From: Saprolegnia diclina VS20 | Taxonomy: Eukaryota; Oomycota; Saprolegniomycetes; Saprolegniales; Saprolegniaceae | Reading direction: 5' to 3' | Length of the DNA: 46,166 nt | Assembly (NCBI RefSeq): GCF_000281045.1 | Contig: NW_008246068.1 | Coordinates: 1,517,587 to 1,563,752, forward strand | In this document: piece after piece, positions 11,542 to 20,656 of the stretch | How positions within the stretch are numbered: the first letter of the stretch is position 1 | How the letters are laid out: every line of letters begins with the position of its first letter | Position numbers and translations under genes: made by a program | The notes under the pieces: model-generated | Told to the model about the DNA's origin: nothing | Database searches by the model: none | The model's input: the letters and a program-made list of their open reading frames with translations, nothing else

Positions 11542-11550
11542 ATCCGGATA
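11542..11550. promoter_or_regulatory. ATCCGGATA palindromic element
   Basis: Near-copy of the TATCCGGATA palindrome found upstream of other genes in this window. It is preceded by a related CTCGGATAA sequence. It lies about 215 bp upstream of the desulfhydrase start. Function is unproven. Confidence 0.3.
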
Positions 11551-11747
11551 GAAACCACACGGCACGTGCACGGGTACAACTGTCCATACGCAATTGCAAT
11601 ATGCATCCATATATAACTCTTGCACACGCAAACCCACGTCTATCCTCAATCTACCGTTAGCGGCACCGTGCCACGTTGGCCGCCATGCTCGTCCACGGCA
11701 AAAAATCACTTGCAAACGCAGTGCCAGAAGATCTCAAATGGATACCG

Positions 11748-11757
11748 AATCCGGATA
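11748..11757. promoter_or_regulatory. AATCCGGATA palindromic element
   Basis: Nine of ten positions match TATCCGGATA. It lies just upstream of the first candidate start of the desulfhydrase gene (11765) and 70 bp before the second (11828). Its position fits a core-promoter or transcription-factor site. Confidence 0.35.
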
Positions 11758-11764
11758 TGCGCAA

Positions 11765-13286
11765 ATGAGGATCGGTTCTGGGCTGCGCCATCGGCTCCTG
11801 CGCCCGTCTTGTCACAACTCATTCGCCATGGCGCACAAGACCTTCCTTGAACGCGAACCGTACACGGCGCCTACGTGGGCGACGGAGCTAGCGAACGCGC
11901 CCAAGGAGCGCGTCGTTCTCGGCAACTTTCCGACGCCTATCTACCCCTTCCGGCCGCCGGGACTGCCCGCCGACGTCACCATGTATATCAAGCGCGATGT
12001 ACGCATCTCAACGCCAGCCCTTGTTCTCATTGTTGCTTCTCATTAGGACTACAGCGGCCTTGAGATCTCCGGCAACAAGGCGCGAAAGCTTGAATTTTTG
12101 CTGGCGGAGGCGCTCGCACAAGGCGCAGACTGTGTCGTCACATGCGGCGGAATCCAAAGCAACCACTGTCGCGCGACTGCTGTCGCTGCGCGCATGCTTG
12201 GCTTGGACGCTACGATCATCTTGCGCGCGGATGACCCAACGGCGGACCCCGGTCTCGTCGGTAACCTGCTCATTGACCGGTGCGACGTCGGATCATCGTC
12301 TTTAGTCACTCATTGCTATCGTGTAGTCTTGTGGGTGCCGAGCTTCTCATGGTGTCGCGGAGTGACTACGCGAAGCACGGTGGTGGTGATTACTTCATCG
12401 AGGTACACGTTCTACACGTTCTCGCCGCGACTCACCTTGGTGTGCATTAGAAAACCTGCGAGCGCCTCCGCGCGCAGGGCCGCAAGCCGTACGGGATCCC
12501 TGTCGGTGGCAGCAACGGTGTTGGGACGTGGGGCTACATCGAAAGTATTGAAGAGATGGAGCACCAAATCCAGGTACATCCGTCTTCATGGCATAGCCTT
12601 GTCTAACGTTGATTCACGGCAGCACTTGAAACTTGGCGTGACGGACGTGGCGTTTGCCTGCGGGAGCGGTGGGTCCGCAGCCGGTATTGGTGCTGGCGCG
12701 TTCCTCTACGCCAAGCATCACCCGTCGAGCGCGCTGCAGTTCCACACCAAGCCCCCTGGTACGACGCTTGCTCTGTCTTATTCTTCTGCACGGTGGGCCT
12801 AGTGCATTCGTACATTGTGTGCGACTCGCCGACGTACTTTTACGATTACATCGACACCAAGATTCTGCCGCACATGGGTCTGGCCTCGGGCTCGTTCGGT
12901 TCGCGCGACTTTCTCCAAATGACGTACGCTTTGGACGCTATTTGCATGTGACGAGACACTCGACTAGGAACGCAATGGGTGTCGGGTATGCGCTCAGCAC
13001 GCAGGACGAGCTCGCGTACATTTCGCGCGTCGCTCGCGACACAGGTGTGCTCTTGGACCCGGTGTATTCGGGCAAGGCCCTCTACTTGCTCGTCAAGGAT
13101 CTCCAGTCGCAACCCGAGGTTCGTCCCTTTGCATCTTTTGGGGCGCCTCTCAACGACACGTAGAAATTTGCGGGCAAAAGCATCTTGTTTGTGCACACGG
13201 GAGGCATGTTTGGCCTCTACGACAAGGTCTCCGAGCTTGATACGGCAGCGATTGGCGCTCCGTCGCTCTTCCAGTTTGACGCGTAA
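11765..13286 (+). CDS. D-cysteine desulfhydrase-like PLP enzyme (ACC deaminase family)
   Basis: The product is a PLP-dependent fold-type II enzyme predicted to convert D-cysteine to pyruvate, sulfide and ammonia, or to act on related substrates such as ACC. Seen in order: [20 protein letters not shown] (the lysine region that binds PLP), [51 protein letters not shown] and [12 protein letters not shown]. These are the landmarks of the D-cysteine desulfhydrase/ACC deaminase family. Introns join IKRD to DYSGLE, LIDR to LVGAELL, DYFIE to KTCERL, HQIQ to HLKLGV, FHTKPP to the VHSYIVCD segment, and SQPE to KFAGK. The ATG at 11765 adds about 21 residues rich in Arg and Leu that look like a mitochondrial presequence ([14 protein letters not shown]). 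The ATG at 11828 ([11 protein letters not shown]) is the alternative. Family assignment is firm, substrate is not. Confidence 0.87.
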
Positions 13287-13460
13287 ACGCATCGACCAAC
13301 TCACGCAGCGAAAATGTCCTTGTTGACATCGAAATACTGGTACGGCGAGCTGAATGTGCCACCCTCGACGTGTATGCTGCTGTCCGAGGAGTAGCGGCAT
13401 TTTAATTGGCAGAAATCATTACGATACGAAGCACGGATTGGACGTCCATTTGATTAAGGC

Positions 13461-14344
13461 ATGGCTGAGGTTGTCGTGGAGCGGGACCACTTGCGCCAGC
13501 AATACGAAGAGCTCGAATGTCTTCGAAGCATGTTCCCTGGTGACGATGAGCTCGTCATTGACGCGTACGTTCATGCTATCTATGAGTCTGCAGCGGCGGC
13601 GTCTGGCACAGAGGCCATAACGCTGCCACGGCTGGTTGCCACCCTTCGGTTCCAGGTAATATAAGAAATGTGCTGGTCGTCCCAGGTATGTACTTATGCA
13701 ATGTACAGACCTGCCTCATTGAGAACGCGGCGCCCGAGCTCGAGCTGCAGTATCCGGCGACGTACCCATCGTCGGCCATGACTTTTGAGTTGCGCTGTCC
13801 GACGTTGTCGCGAAGGGAGAAGCATTCGATTGTTGAGCGATTGGCGTCCATCGCAACCGACCAAGTCGGCGAAGTCGTGGCCTTTCAGCTCTATCAGGCT
13901 GCCGCTGATATCCTCCAAGAGATTCAAGATGAAGCCCATCTCGAGGCGCCAGTGCTAGCATTGCCGCCTCTCGTCCCGATCGCGCAACCTTGCCTTGGTC
14001 GCCGCGCCATTTACTTCCACCACATTATCGCGAGTAGCAAGCGCCGCGTCGTCATTGACTGGGCCAAGGAGCTCCATCTCGGTGGCTTTTCGAAAATTGG
14101 GTGGCCCGGCGTCATCATCGTCGAGGGCGATGAGCCGTACGTTGCCGAGTACGTCCGGCGTCTTCAGCACCTCCGCTGGAAGCAAATGGTCGTTCGCGGT
14201 GAGCAGGTCGAGACAAGCAGAGATGCTTTGCGACGCCTCCCAACGCCTTTGACTGAGCTCGATGACATGTCGATTCTTGCCGCTGCGTGTGCGGATGCTG
14301 GCGTCACCGACCTCTTCTTGACAACAATGAAAATCTACCGGTAA
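13461..14344 (+). CDS. RWDD2: RWD domain and DUF1115 protein (RWDD2-like)
   Basis: This is a two-exon gene. Exon 1 is 13461-13655, the intron is 13656-13708 (53 nt, GTAATA...ACAG), and exon 2 runs to the TAA at 14344, giving about 276 residues. Residues about 5-120 form an RWD domain with the conserved YEELECLRSMFPGDDELV start and the ELELQYPATYPSSAM signature (YPxxYP). The C-terminal half (IYFHHIIASSKRRVVIDWAKEL...GGFSKIGWPGVIIVEGDE) matches the DUF1115 region that follows RWD in RWDD2 proteins. RWD domains usually mediate protein interactions, and the cellular job of RWDD2 proteins is not established. It ends 50 bp from the convergent lysine-rich gene. Length matches the family. Confidence 0.88.
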
Positions 14345-14394
14345 CAGCTGTGTACCATAACTGCACAAGAGGACCTGAACGACAAGAGAGCGAT

Positions 14395-14964
14395 TTATTC
14401 ATCGTCACTTTGGTTGAAAAACGACGAGAGACGGACCGGCGATGCGCTCTTGTCGCGCTTCTTTCTGTCTTTCTTGTCCTTTTTGTGTTTTTTGTGCTTC
14501 TTCTTGTGCTTCTTCCTCTCGTCGTCGTCGCTGCTGTCGTCGTCGCTGCTGCTGTGACGGGACTTTCGCTTCTTGGATTTCTTGGCTTGGCGCTTGAGCA
14601 CCTTGGCGCGCTCCGCGTCGAGGGCTTTGCGGTACTCGAGCATCTCCTTCTCCTCACGCTTGGCACTAATCGCGAGCTTGTCACCATTTTCCTTCTTGAA
14701 TTCTTCCCACGTCGGCCGGTTCGATGGTCCCGCGAGCCGCTCTGCCATTGATGGCTTTTCCTCCTGGCCCGTCACCATGCGCATGAAGGCGTCCATGGTC
14801 GCCGACTTGGCCTCGATCACCGTCGGCTCTAGCTGACCCGAGCGCAGCGCTTTCTGCCGCGCGAAGCGCGTGTCGTCGATCTCGCGGTCATGTACCTGCG
14901 TGTAGTCGACGCCAGACGACCGCTTCAGGCCAAAGTCCTCGTCCCGGTACCGCTTGCTGCTCAT
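14395..14964 (-). CDS. lysine-rich nuclear protein, FAM133-like
   Basis: The gene is single-exon and encodes 189 residues. The N-terminal half is polar and helical (MSSKRYRDEDFGLKR, then DTRFARQKALRSGQLEPTVIEA). A short RPTWEEFKKENGDK motif resembles the conserved segment of FAM133-type proteins. The C-terminal third is extremely Lys-rich, with a serine/aspartate block and an acidic end (SSFFNQSDDE). This composition is typical of nuclear or spliceosome-associated disordered proteins. I do not recognise an enzyme or folded domain. A perfect TATCCGGATA palindrome lies 20 bp upstream of its ATG. Confidence 0.75.
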   Translation of the reverse strand: MSSKRYRDEDFGLKRSSGVDYTQVHDREIDDTRFARQKALRSGQLEPTVIEAKSATMDAFMRMVTGQEEKPSMAERLAGPSNRPTWEEFKKENGDKLAISAKREEKEMLEYRKALDAERAKVLKRQAKKSKKRKSRHSSSDDDSSDDDERKKHKKKHKKHKKDKKDRKKRDKSASPVRLSSFFNQSDDE

Positions 14965-15274
14965 CCACCCGGTGCAATCTCAATATCCGGATACACTACT
15001 CGTATCCGAAACGCATGGAACCGCAACTGTTGGGACTTTTTGGCTCAACATTTCTTGGATTTGCTTCTCTCGATTACCAAGTGCCAGTGTATTGTACTTA
15101 TCGTGTACCTCACTTGGATGTGCCAAGCTTATGGTTACCATCTCATGAGAGTCACATGTGATGGGGACTCTCAAGTACGTAGGTGGAGTAGAAACGTTGA
15201 TTGCTCATTGACCAATCTAACAGAAATTGACGTTTGCGGCGGTCATTGTGCATGCTGTAGGGTCGTGAGTGGTC
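14965..15274. other. spacer between two minus-strand genes
   Basis: It contains the TATCCGGATA element near its left side and the region downstream of the SLC35F stop. No convincing coding frame was found. Confidence 0.4.
14984..14993. promoter_or_regulatory. TATCCGGATA perfect palindrome upstream of lysine-rich gene
   Basis: A ten-base perfect inverted repeat lies 20 bp before the ATG at 14964 (minus strand). A second half-like copy, TATCCGAA, follows at 15003-15010. Similar elements precede the desulfhydrase and Hikeshi genes. It is a candidate transcription-factor or initiator-region site. Function is inferred from position only. Confidence 0.4.
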
Positions 15275-16270
15275 TTAAACCAAGTCGGCAATCGGTTTTT
15301 CACTGGGTGGTGTGCGCAGCTCGTTAAACTCCACCGTGGTTTCGCCTTTTGGTGGCAGTTGTGTCGGCTCTTTCAGCGCGTAGACAGCCGTGCCGACGTA
15401 GTTGAGGGCGAGGGCCAGCCAGTAGATGCCAGGGACAGCGTCGCCAAAGCACACGTAGTTCATCGCGGCGTTGTAAATGTCGGCAGTGAGCAGCGAGAGG
15501 TTGAACATGAGCGACTCGGTCACGCGGAGGAAGATGTTGACGACAACGTAAAAGATAAACATGGCGAGGACGTAGCCAGCCGTATACCCAATGTTGACGC
15601 CCGACCAGTCGACGGCCGCGACCGTGTCTCGCTCGAAGATGGCCACTTGAATCGCTGAAATGACGGCGGCCGTCGCGCCAAGCTTCCCCAGACACTCGAC
15701 GTTAGCGTCGAGGCCACCGCGCTTGACGGCATATTCACTCATGAGGTTGGAGACGCCGTAGAGAAATGCAGCCGCGAGCGACCACGCGTTGCCTTTGCCC
15801 TGGTCCGGGTACTCGGCACTCTCGTTGTTGTGGGCAAAGATGACGACGCACCCGGCGAGCGCAAACGCACACCCGACCATGTGCAGCGCGTGGTACCGCT
15901 TCCGGAGCACAAAGTAGCTCAGGAGCGTCACGAACGGCACTGTCATGTGCAGAATGAGCCCGAGGACGGCAAAATTAACGACACCGCGGAACGCGAGGAC
16001 GCAAAAGTAGTTGGCTTCGACGTCCACGAAGCCAAGGAGCCACCAGTACCACCACGGCAAGTGCACAGACGGTCGGCGCTGCGCATAAAAGTACGAGGCA
16101 AAGACAAGACCAAGACCGACGTAGAGGAAGAGCGTCTGGAAGGTTGGCGCGCTTGCGTTGTTGCGCGAGAGGTACTGAGAGAAGACGCCAGTGGCCGTGA
16201 GGCATACCGAGATGCCTTGGCCGAACGCCAGGTTGACGCCCTGGCGCTTCAAGTCCGTCTTGGTCACCAT
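15275..16270 (-). CDS. SLC35F1/F2-type drug/metabolite transporter
   Basis: The product is an intronless polytopic membrane protein with about ten hydrophobic helices. Examples are GQGISVCLTATGVFSQYL, LFLYVGLGLVFASYF, WWYWWLLGFVDVEANYF, VVNFAVLGLILHMTVPFVTL and MVGCAFALAGCVVIFAHN. The FVDVEANYF segment and a second EamA-like half (FLYGVSNLMSEY) match the SLC35F family of the drug/metabolite transporter superfamily. I chose the ATG at 16270 (MVTKTDLKRQGVN), giving 331 residues. The frame stays open to 16495 and would add 75 residues that are basic and not clearly conserved. Substrate is unknown, since SLC35F members are poorly characterised. The Pro-rich, acidic C-terminal tail is cytosolic by prediction. 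Confidence 0.85.
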   Translation of the reverse strand: MVTKTDLKRQGVNLAFGQGISVCLTATGVFSQYLSRNNASAPTFQTLFLYVGLGLVFASYFYAQRRPSVHLPWWYWWLLGFVDVEANYFCVLAFRGVVNFAVLGLILHMTVPFVTLLSYFVLRKRYHALHMVGCAFALAGCVVIFAHNNESAEYPDQGKGNAWSLAAAFLYGVSNLMSEYAVKRGGLDANVECLGKLGATAAVISAIQVAIFERDTVAAVDWSGVNIGYTAGYVLAMFIFYVVVNIFLRVTESLMFNLSLLTADIYNAAMNYVCFGDAVPGIYWLALALNYVGTAVYALKEPTQLPPKGETTVEFNELRTPPSEKPIADLV

Positions 16271-16878
16271 CCCTTGGCAAAACGCGGAATGCAATGGCCG
16301 ATGCCGAGTGGGATCGGCGAGGATCTGTTTTTTCGAACGGCCGCGGCTTCGATATTTTCCAGATAAATTTTCCTCTTCGACATTGGTGGCATTGAACTTT
16401 TTCAAGAACGTATCAAGCACAGAACAAATGAGCAAACGAACTCCTGGGTTTAAACCGAGAAACCTTCCACAAACGACCTTCCGTTGCATCGACATGATAC
16501 CTCGTTGCCAACAGACTCAAGCTTTCCGCCGTCGCTCACCAGTTATGGTAGTGTGGTTACTCTTGCGTGATAAAGTGCATGTCCAACTGAAACAATAAGC
16601 ACGAGCGTGTCTTTATGATCTGGGTGCCAGCACTGAGCCCTGTTGCATCGAATATCGCGACGACTTCTTCGTGTCGCGCGATATCTCGTGTCTTCTAATA
16701 GCACCAGTCGCCTCCACAGGAGTAAATTTCTAGTGCAGCTCAGCACCGACGCCTCGCAATTTGGGACGCAGTGACGTGGCGTCACGCTGTAGCAGCAGAC
16801 TGCATGTGCTGCCACGTCATTGATTTGGACATAGGGAACATTGGTGGATACTGGAGATTTCCTCACCCTTGTGTACTC
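16271..16878. other. 0.6 kb gap without a supported gene
   Basis: It lies between the SLC35F start and the potassium-channel stop, both on the minus strand. The left part extends the SLC35F frame. The right part has a minus frame at 16543-16866 with no recognisable domain. A further terminal exon of the channel could lie here, because its stop codon overlaps a donor-like GTAAGAG. Confidence 0.35.
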
Positions 16879-19800
16879 TTACGTATGTTCCTTCCGGAAC
16901 TTGTCGTCCTTGATCTTGTTGAGCGTGGCCGAGATGGACGATTTCGTGTATTGGACCTCGGTAATGCGGCTTGTGACTTGGTCGTGGTCCGCCACAATGC
17001 TCGCGCTCTCGAGTGCGATCTGCGTGTGTGGCTGAGCCAAGACAAAGACCAAGTCATCCTTTCGCAAGATCACGTCTCGTTTGGGCACTGTGTACACGTA
17101 CGGCAGCGATGACGCGCTGTCCGTGTCACGGTACAGACCAATCGCGACGACGCTCTCGAACGCCAGGAGATAGCCAAAGAGGTCCCCAAACGTCTTGCCC
17201 GCAAAGGTGGATGGTAGGGAGATCTGGTTGAGCGAGCTGGAAACGACGATGTGCCCGTCGTCGTCTCCGACGTAGCGCTGGTCCATGCAGAGCAGCTCCT
17301 GCGTGAAACGGATGAGCTCGGGTGTGAAGAAGCTTTGGCAGAGCAAGCTGTCAAAGACGTCGGTCGAAACACCGTAACCGGCCGCGTAGAAAGCCAGTAT
17401 CGCGTGGTGCGAGGACCCAAACGCAGGCCCCTTGTGCTTGCGCCGGATCGTCTGCAAGTTGCGTTGACGCTCGGCGCGCACCTTGGAGTGCTCTTGCAGT
17501 CTACACACTGCTGCTCAGACACCATTCGAGGCCTCCTGCATAGTACGATAGCACAACGCTGCTGCAGCGCTCCATGAGCGACGCCGGTCGACGGTGGGCA
17601 GAGTCTTTGATGAGGGTGTATGGACCCACGGACGGCCGCCGTGGCGCATTTGCCGTCGCTCGCAGTCGCTTCCCAAGTGTCGAGTCCATCACTTTCATCG
17701 TGCTAGAGAGTCTCGTCCGTGAAGAAAAACCAATCCCAGCCTACCTTGCGGCGACCATTTCGACAAGAACGGTGAAGTCCGCGCGCATGATGGCACCGTA
17801 GTTCTCGACAATTTTTTGCACCGTGAGGTACCGAAAGATCACGCGGCTGTCAAGGCTTTCGCCGTCCATGACACGCTGACCGGCCTTCTCTGCGAGCAGA
17901 ACGCAGCATTTTGCCTAGTTTGCGTCACGTCTCAATTCCCTGGACGATCCAACCTTGGTGATGCCAGCCTCAAAAAACGACTCCTTCGAGTCGTCGGCGG
18001 CGTGGAGTAAGTAGACGCCTTCGTAGTGCCGTGCGACGCGGAATGCGTCCACGATGCCTTGCTCCGACGTCGACATGAAGACGATCGGGTGGTAGTACTT
18101 GGAGCCAACCGTATAGTGGGCAAGCCGCAGTGGCTTGATGAACGTCTCGATCGGGACCTGCACCAAGTCGGAGACCACGAGAATATGGTTGCGGATCTGC
18201 ATGTTGTCGTCCAACGGGTTTTCAGACCCAATCGGGCCAATGCACACGTCCTCTAGAGACCGCTGGACGGGCTTCCGCGTCGAAACGAGTCGCGCATTCG
18301 CCTGGAGAAGCTCGTGCGGCGTCTTGTGGGGCGTCTTGTGCTTGGTCGAGGTCGTTTGAAGCTTGCGGTCGATCGAGTGGCCTTTGGCAACCCACGCTTC
18401 GTAGCATTCGCAGCGACTCACTAGCTCCGCGACGTTCTTGCTTTCGCAGAGCACATACAGCGTCATGTGACGCGTCAGAATGTAGTGGCTGCCAGGGTTG
18501 ACATAGGTGTTTTGGATGGGCGATGTGGACGGTTGTTTTCCGGACGGCGTCACCACTGATGGTCGCAGTGGTTTTAGAATCTCTTCTTTCAGCAGCTCCG
18601 ACCCGAGGTCCGCGATCGCATGTAGAAGCGACGCCGGTGCAGGACTTAGATACGTTGCAACCGCTGGCTGGAATGACGATGTCTCTGGCAAAACGTCCTC
18701 GTGGACGCCGACAAGGACCACTTCGCCGTCAAAGATGTCGTAAATAACGTCAGCAGCTTTGGTGAAGCTGAGGTTGACGAGGTACTCGGGAACGGCCGTC
18801 GTATAGATCTCGAGGGACGTGCCAAGGAGGTATTCGCGCCGCCACTCGACCGTCGAGTGACCCTCGGGCAAGATGGCGGACCGAAAGAGGTTGCAGACCA
18901 GCGTCGAGAGACCAGGACAGAGACAACTCTTGGCCAAGAGACTGAGTTTGTGCTGGTCGATGCACAAAATGTGGTGCAACTCGTTCTACACGGCTTCCTT
19001 CGACGCCGTCCTTTGGCATAACTGCCACGTACGTGGGTGGTAAAGTCGGCGTAGGACGGGCTAATGATTTGAATAAACGTTTGCAAAGCTACCCATAGTC
19101 GATAGCCATTTCATGCACTCGAAGGTCGACGACGTACCAGGGCTGCAGTTTTCGAGCACGAGAGACCGAAGCACCGCGTTGGCGTCCTCGGAGACGGGAT
19201 CGTGAGAGTTTTTGTCGGTCAAGATGAAGGCCGCCTGCGCCTTGTCCACCGCGACGCGATGAAGGTCCTCTTCACTCAAGATGGAGCCTTTGACGTAAAA
19301 CACCTTGCCCTAGTAACATGTGTTGCCTGACGAACGTGGGCAAAGCCGTACCATAAAAAGCGGGTGGATGAGAATGGCGCGAACGGCTTCGCTTGGCTCG
19401 TGTGGCGCCATGACGACGCATGGAATGCGGTTGACAGACGCTTCGCCCGTTGCGCTGCTCACGATGCGGTCGGGATGGTAAAACTCGGTGAAAAACTCGG
19501 TGAGAACAGTCGCATTGGCCGTGTGTCCGAGAACGAGCACGTGCGGGTTGTTGAGCTCTGGAATATACGTCTTCCGGAACGGCGACTGCATCGCGAGCAG
19601 CGAGACGAGGTTGTTGACCTCTTGGGGCACCAGGATCAGCGAGCACACAATGACGCTGCACGCCACGAGTTTGCCGTACGTCGTGTGCGGCCTACGACAC
19701 CATCGTCGTGGGGTTGACGTATTCAAGCAGCGTACGCAATGTCGCCGTAGCCGACGGTCGAAATGGTGACAAGGATAAAGTAGAACGCGTCGCCGAGCGA

Positions 19801-20567
19801 GAGCTGCTCGTCGTTGATGTCTCGCGCGTAGTTTTCGACGGTTTGAAACAAACACGCTGAAATAAAGAGGATGCTCGTCACGAGGAGACCCAAGCCCGCG
19901 AGCTGCTTCTGCACCGCTACACAGCAACGCTAAAGAGCGGGCCCCGTCAATGTCGTACCAGAGATTCGGTGGTGGGAGCTCGTCCGGGACAACTGGATCG
20001 CTTTCATGACGCGCAGCACGCGCACAAACCGGAAAAACGCGAACGTCGGCTGCGCGTGGGTGCGTGGCGCTGACGACGGCGTGCTGGCGGTCGTCGTAAA
20101 GTCGTAGAGCGACGGAATGATTGCAAGCACGTCGATGATGGCATTGAACGTGAACGGGAAGAGGATGCTACGTGCCGAGCTAAGATCTGATGGAAACGAC
20201 GAGGTCCCTACCGGTTCTCGGCACAGTAGAAGCGCATGAGGTAGTCGGCAGCAAACACAGTGATGAACGTCATGTCGAGCGCTGACAACCGGACCTCGCC
20301 GTTGTAGCTCTGTACGATGTAGAGCCCGCACGCAACAAGCGACGTCATTGTCTGGAAGAGATCCCACGCTTGTCCGACGCTCGAGTTTTCGAGCTTGATG
20401 CGCACGCGCGTCCGGAGGCTAAAGCCCTTGGGAATACCGTGGAAAAAATCCCAGTGGCCATTTCTGCAACAATGCAAGCTCGACCGCTCCGTTGTCCGCT
20501 GCCGCTCGCTCCGGAAGCTCCGCTGCATCGTCCGCGACGGCCGGCGGTCCACTGTTGCCATCGACAT
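16879..20567 (-). CDS. calcium-activated (BK/Slo-like) potassium channel with RCK domains
   Basis: This is a multi-exon gene starting at the ATG at 20567 (MSMATVDRRPSRTMQRS). Exon 1 ends at 20212 and joins in phase (AENR to ILFPFTF). Seen: a voltage-sensor-like set of helices, including an S4 with regular Arg (RFVRVLRVMKAIQLSR). The pore exon has S5, DAFYFILVTISTVGYGD (selectivity filter TVGYGD) and S6 (KLVACSVIVCSLILVPQEVN). An RCK1 domain follows (HVLVLGHTANATVLTEFF). A second RCK-type region includes NHILVVSDLVQVP, GYGVSTDVFDSLLCQSFF and YTVPKRDVILRKDDLVFVLA. Known: RCK domains gate BK channels in response to Ca2+ or other ligands. No run of acidic residues like the vertebrate calcium bowl was seen. 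The regulator is therefore uncertain. It is divergent from the RhoGAP gene over 89 bp. Confidence 0.87.
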
Positions 20568-20656
20568 TCGTGACTCTTCGTCGTCGCACTTGAACGAGCA
20601 CTATACTTTATCCGTTATTGCTGGCGGTCGAAACGGACTAGGTGCGTATCTTTGGC
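20568..20656. promoter_or_regulatory. 89-bp bidirectional promoter region
   Basis: This is the only DNA between the ATG of the potassium channel (minus) and the ATG of the RhoGAP gene (plus). It includes a small AT-rich core (CTATACTTTATCCGTTATTG, about 20601-20620) with a TATCCG half-site of the palindrome seen elsewhere. It must hold both promoters and both 5' leaders. Confidence 0.5.

Larger units (their letters stand above)
10629..11764. other. 1.1 kb gap between divergent genes
   Basis: The gap lies between the LRR gene start (minus) and the desulfhydrase gene start (plus). It is AT-richer than the coding DNA. One small minus frame at 10683-10874 is protein-like and could be a 5' exon of the LRR gene. 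Otherwise no coding signal was found. Two copies of the ATCCGGATA element lie near the right end (11542-11550 and 11748-11757). Confidence 0.45.

Noticed and set aside
16271-16495. 75-residue N-terminal extension of the SLC35F transporter
   Set aside because: The frame is open, but the sequence is basic and unlike family N-termini. The ATG at 16270 gives a normal-length transporter.
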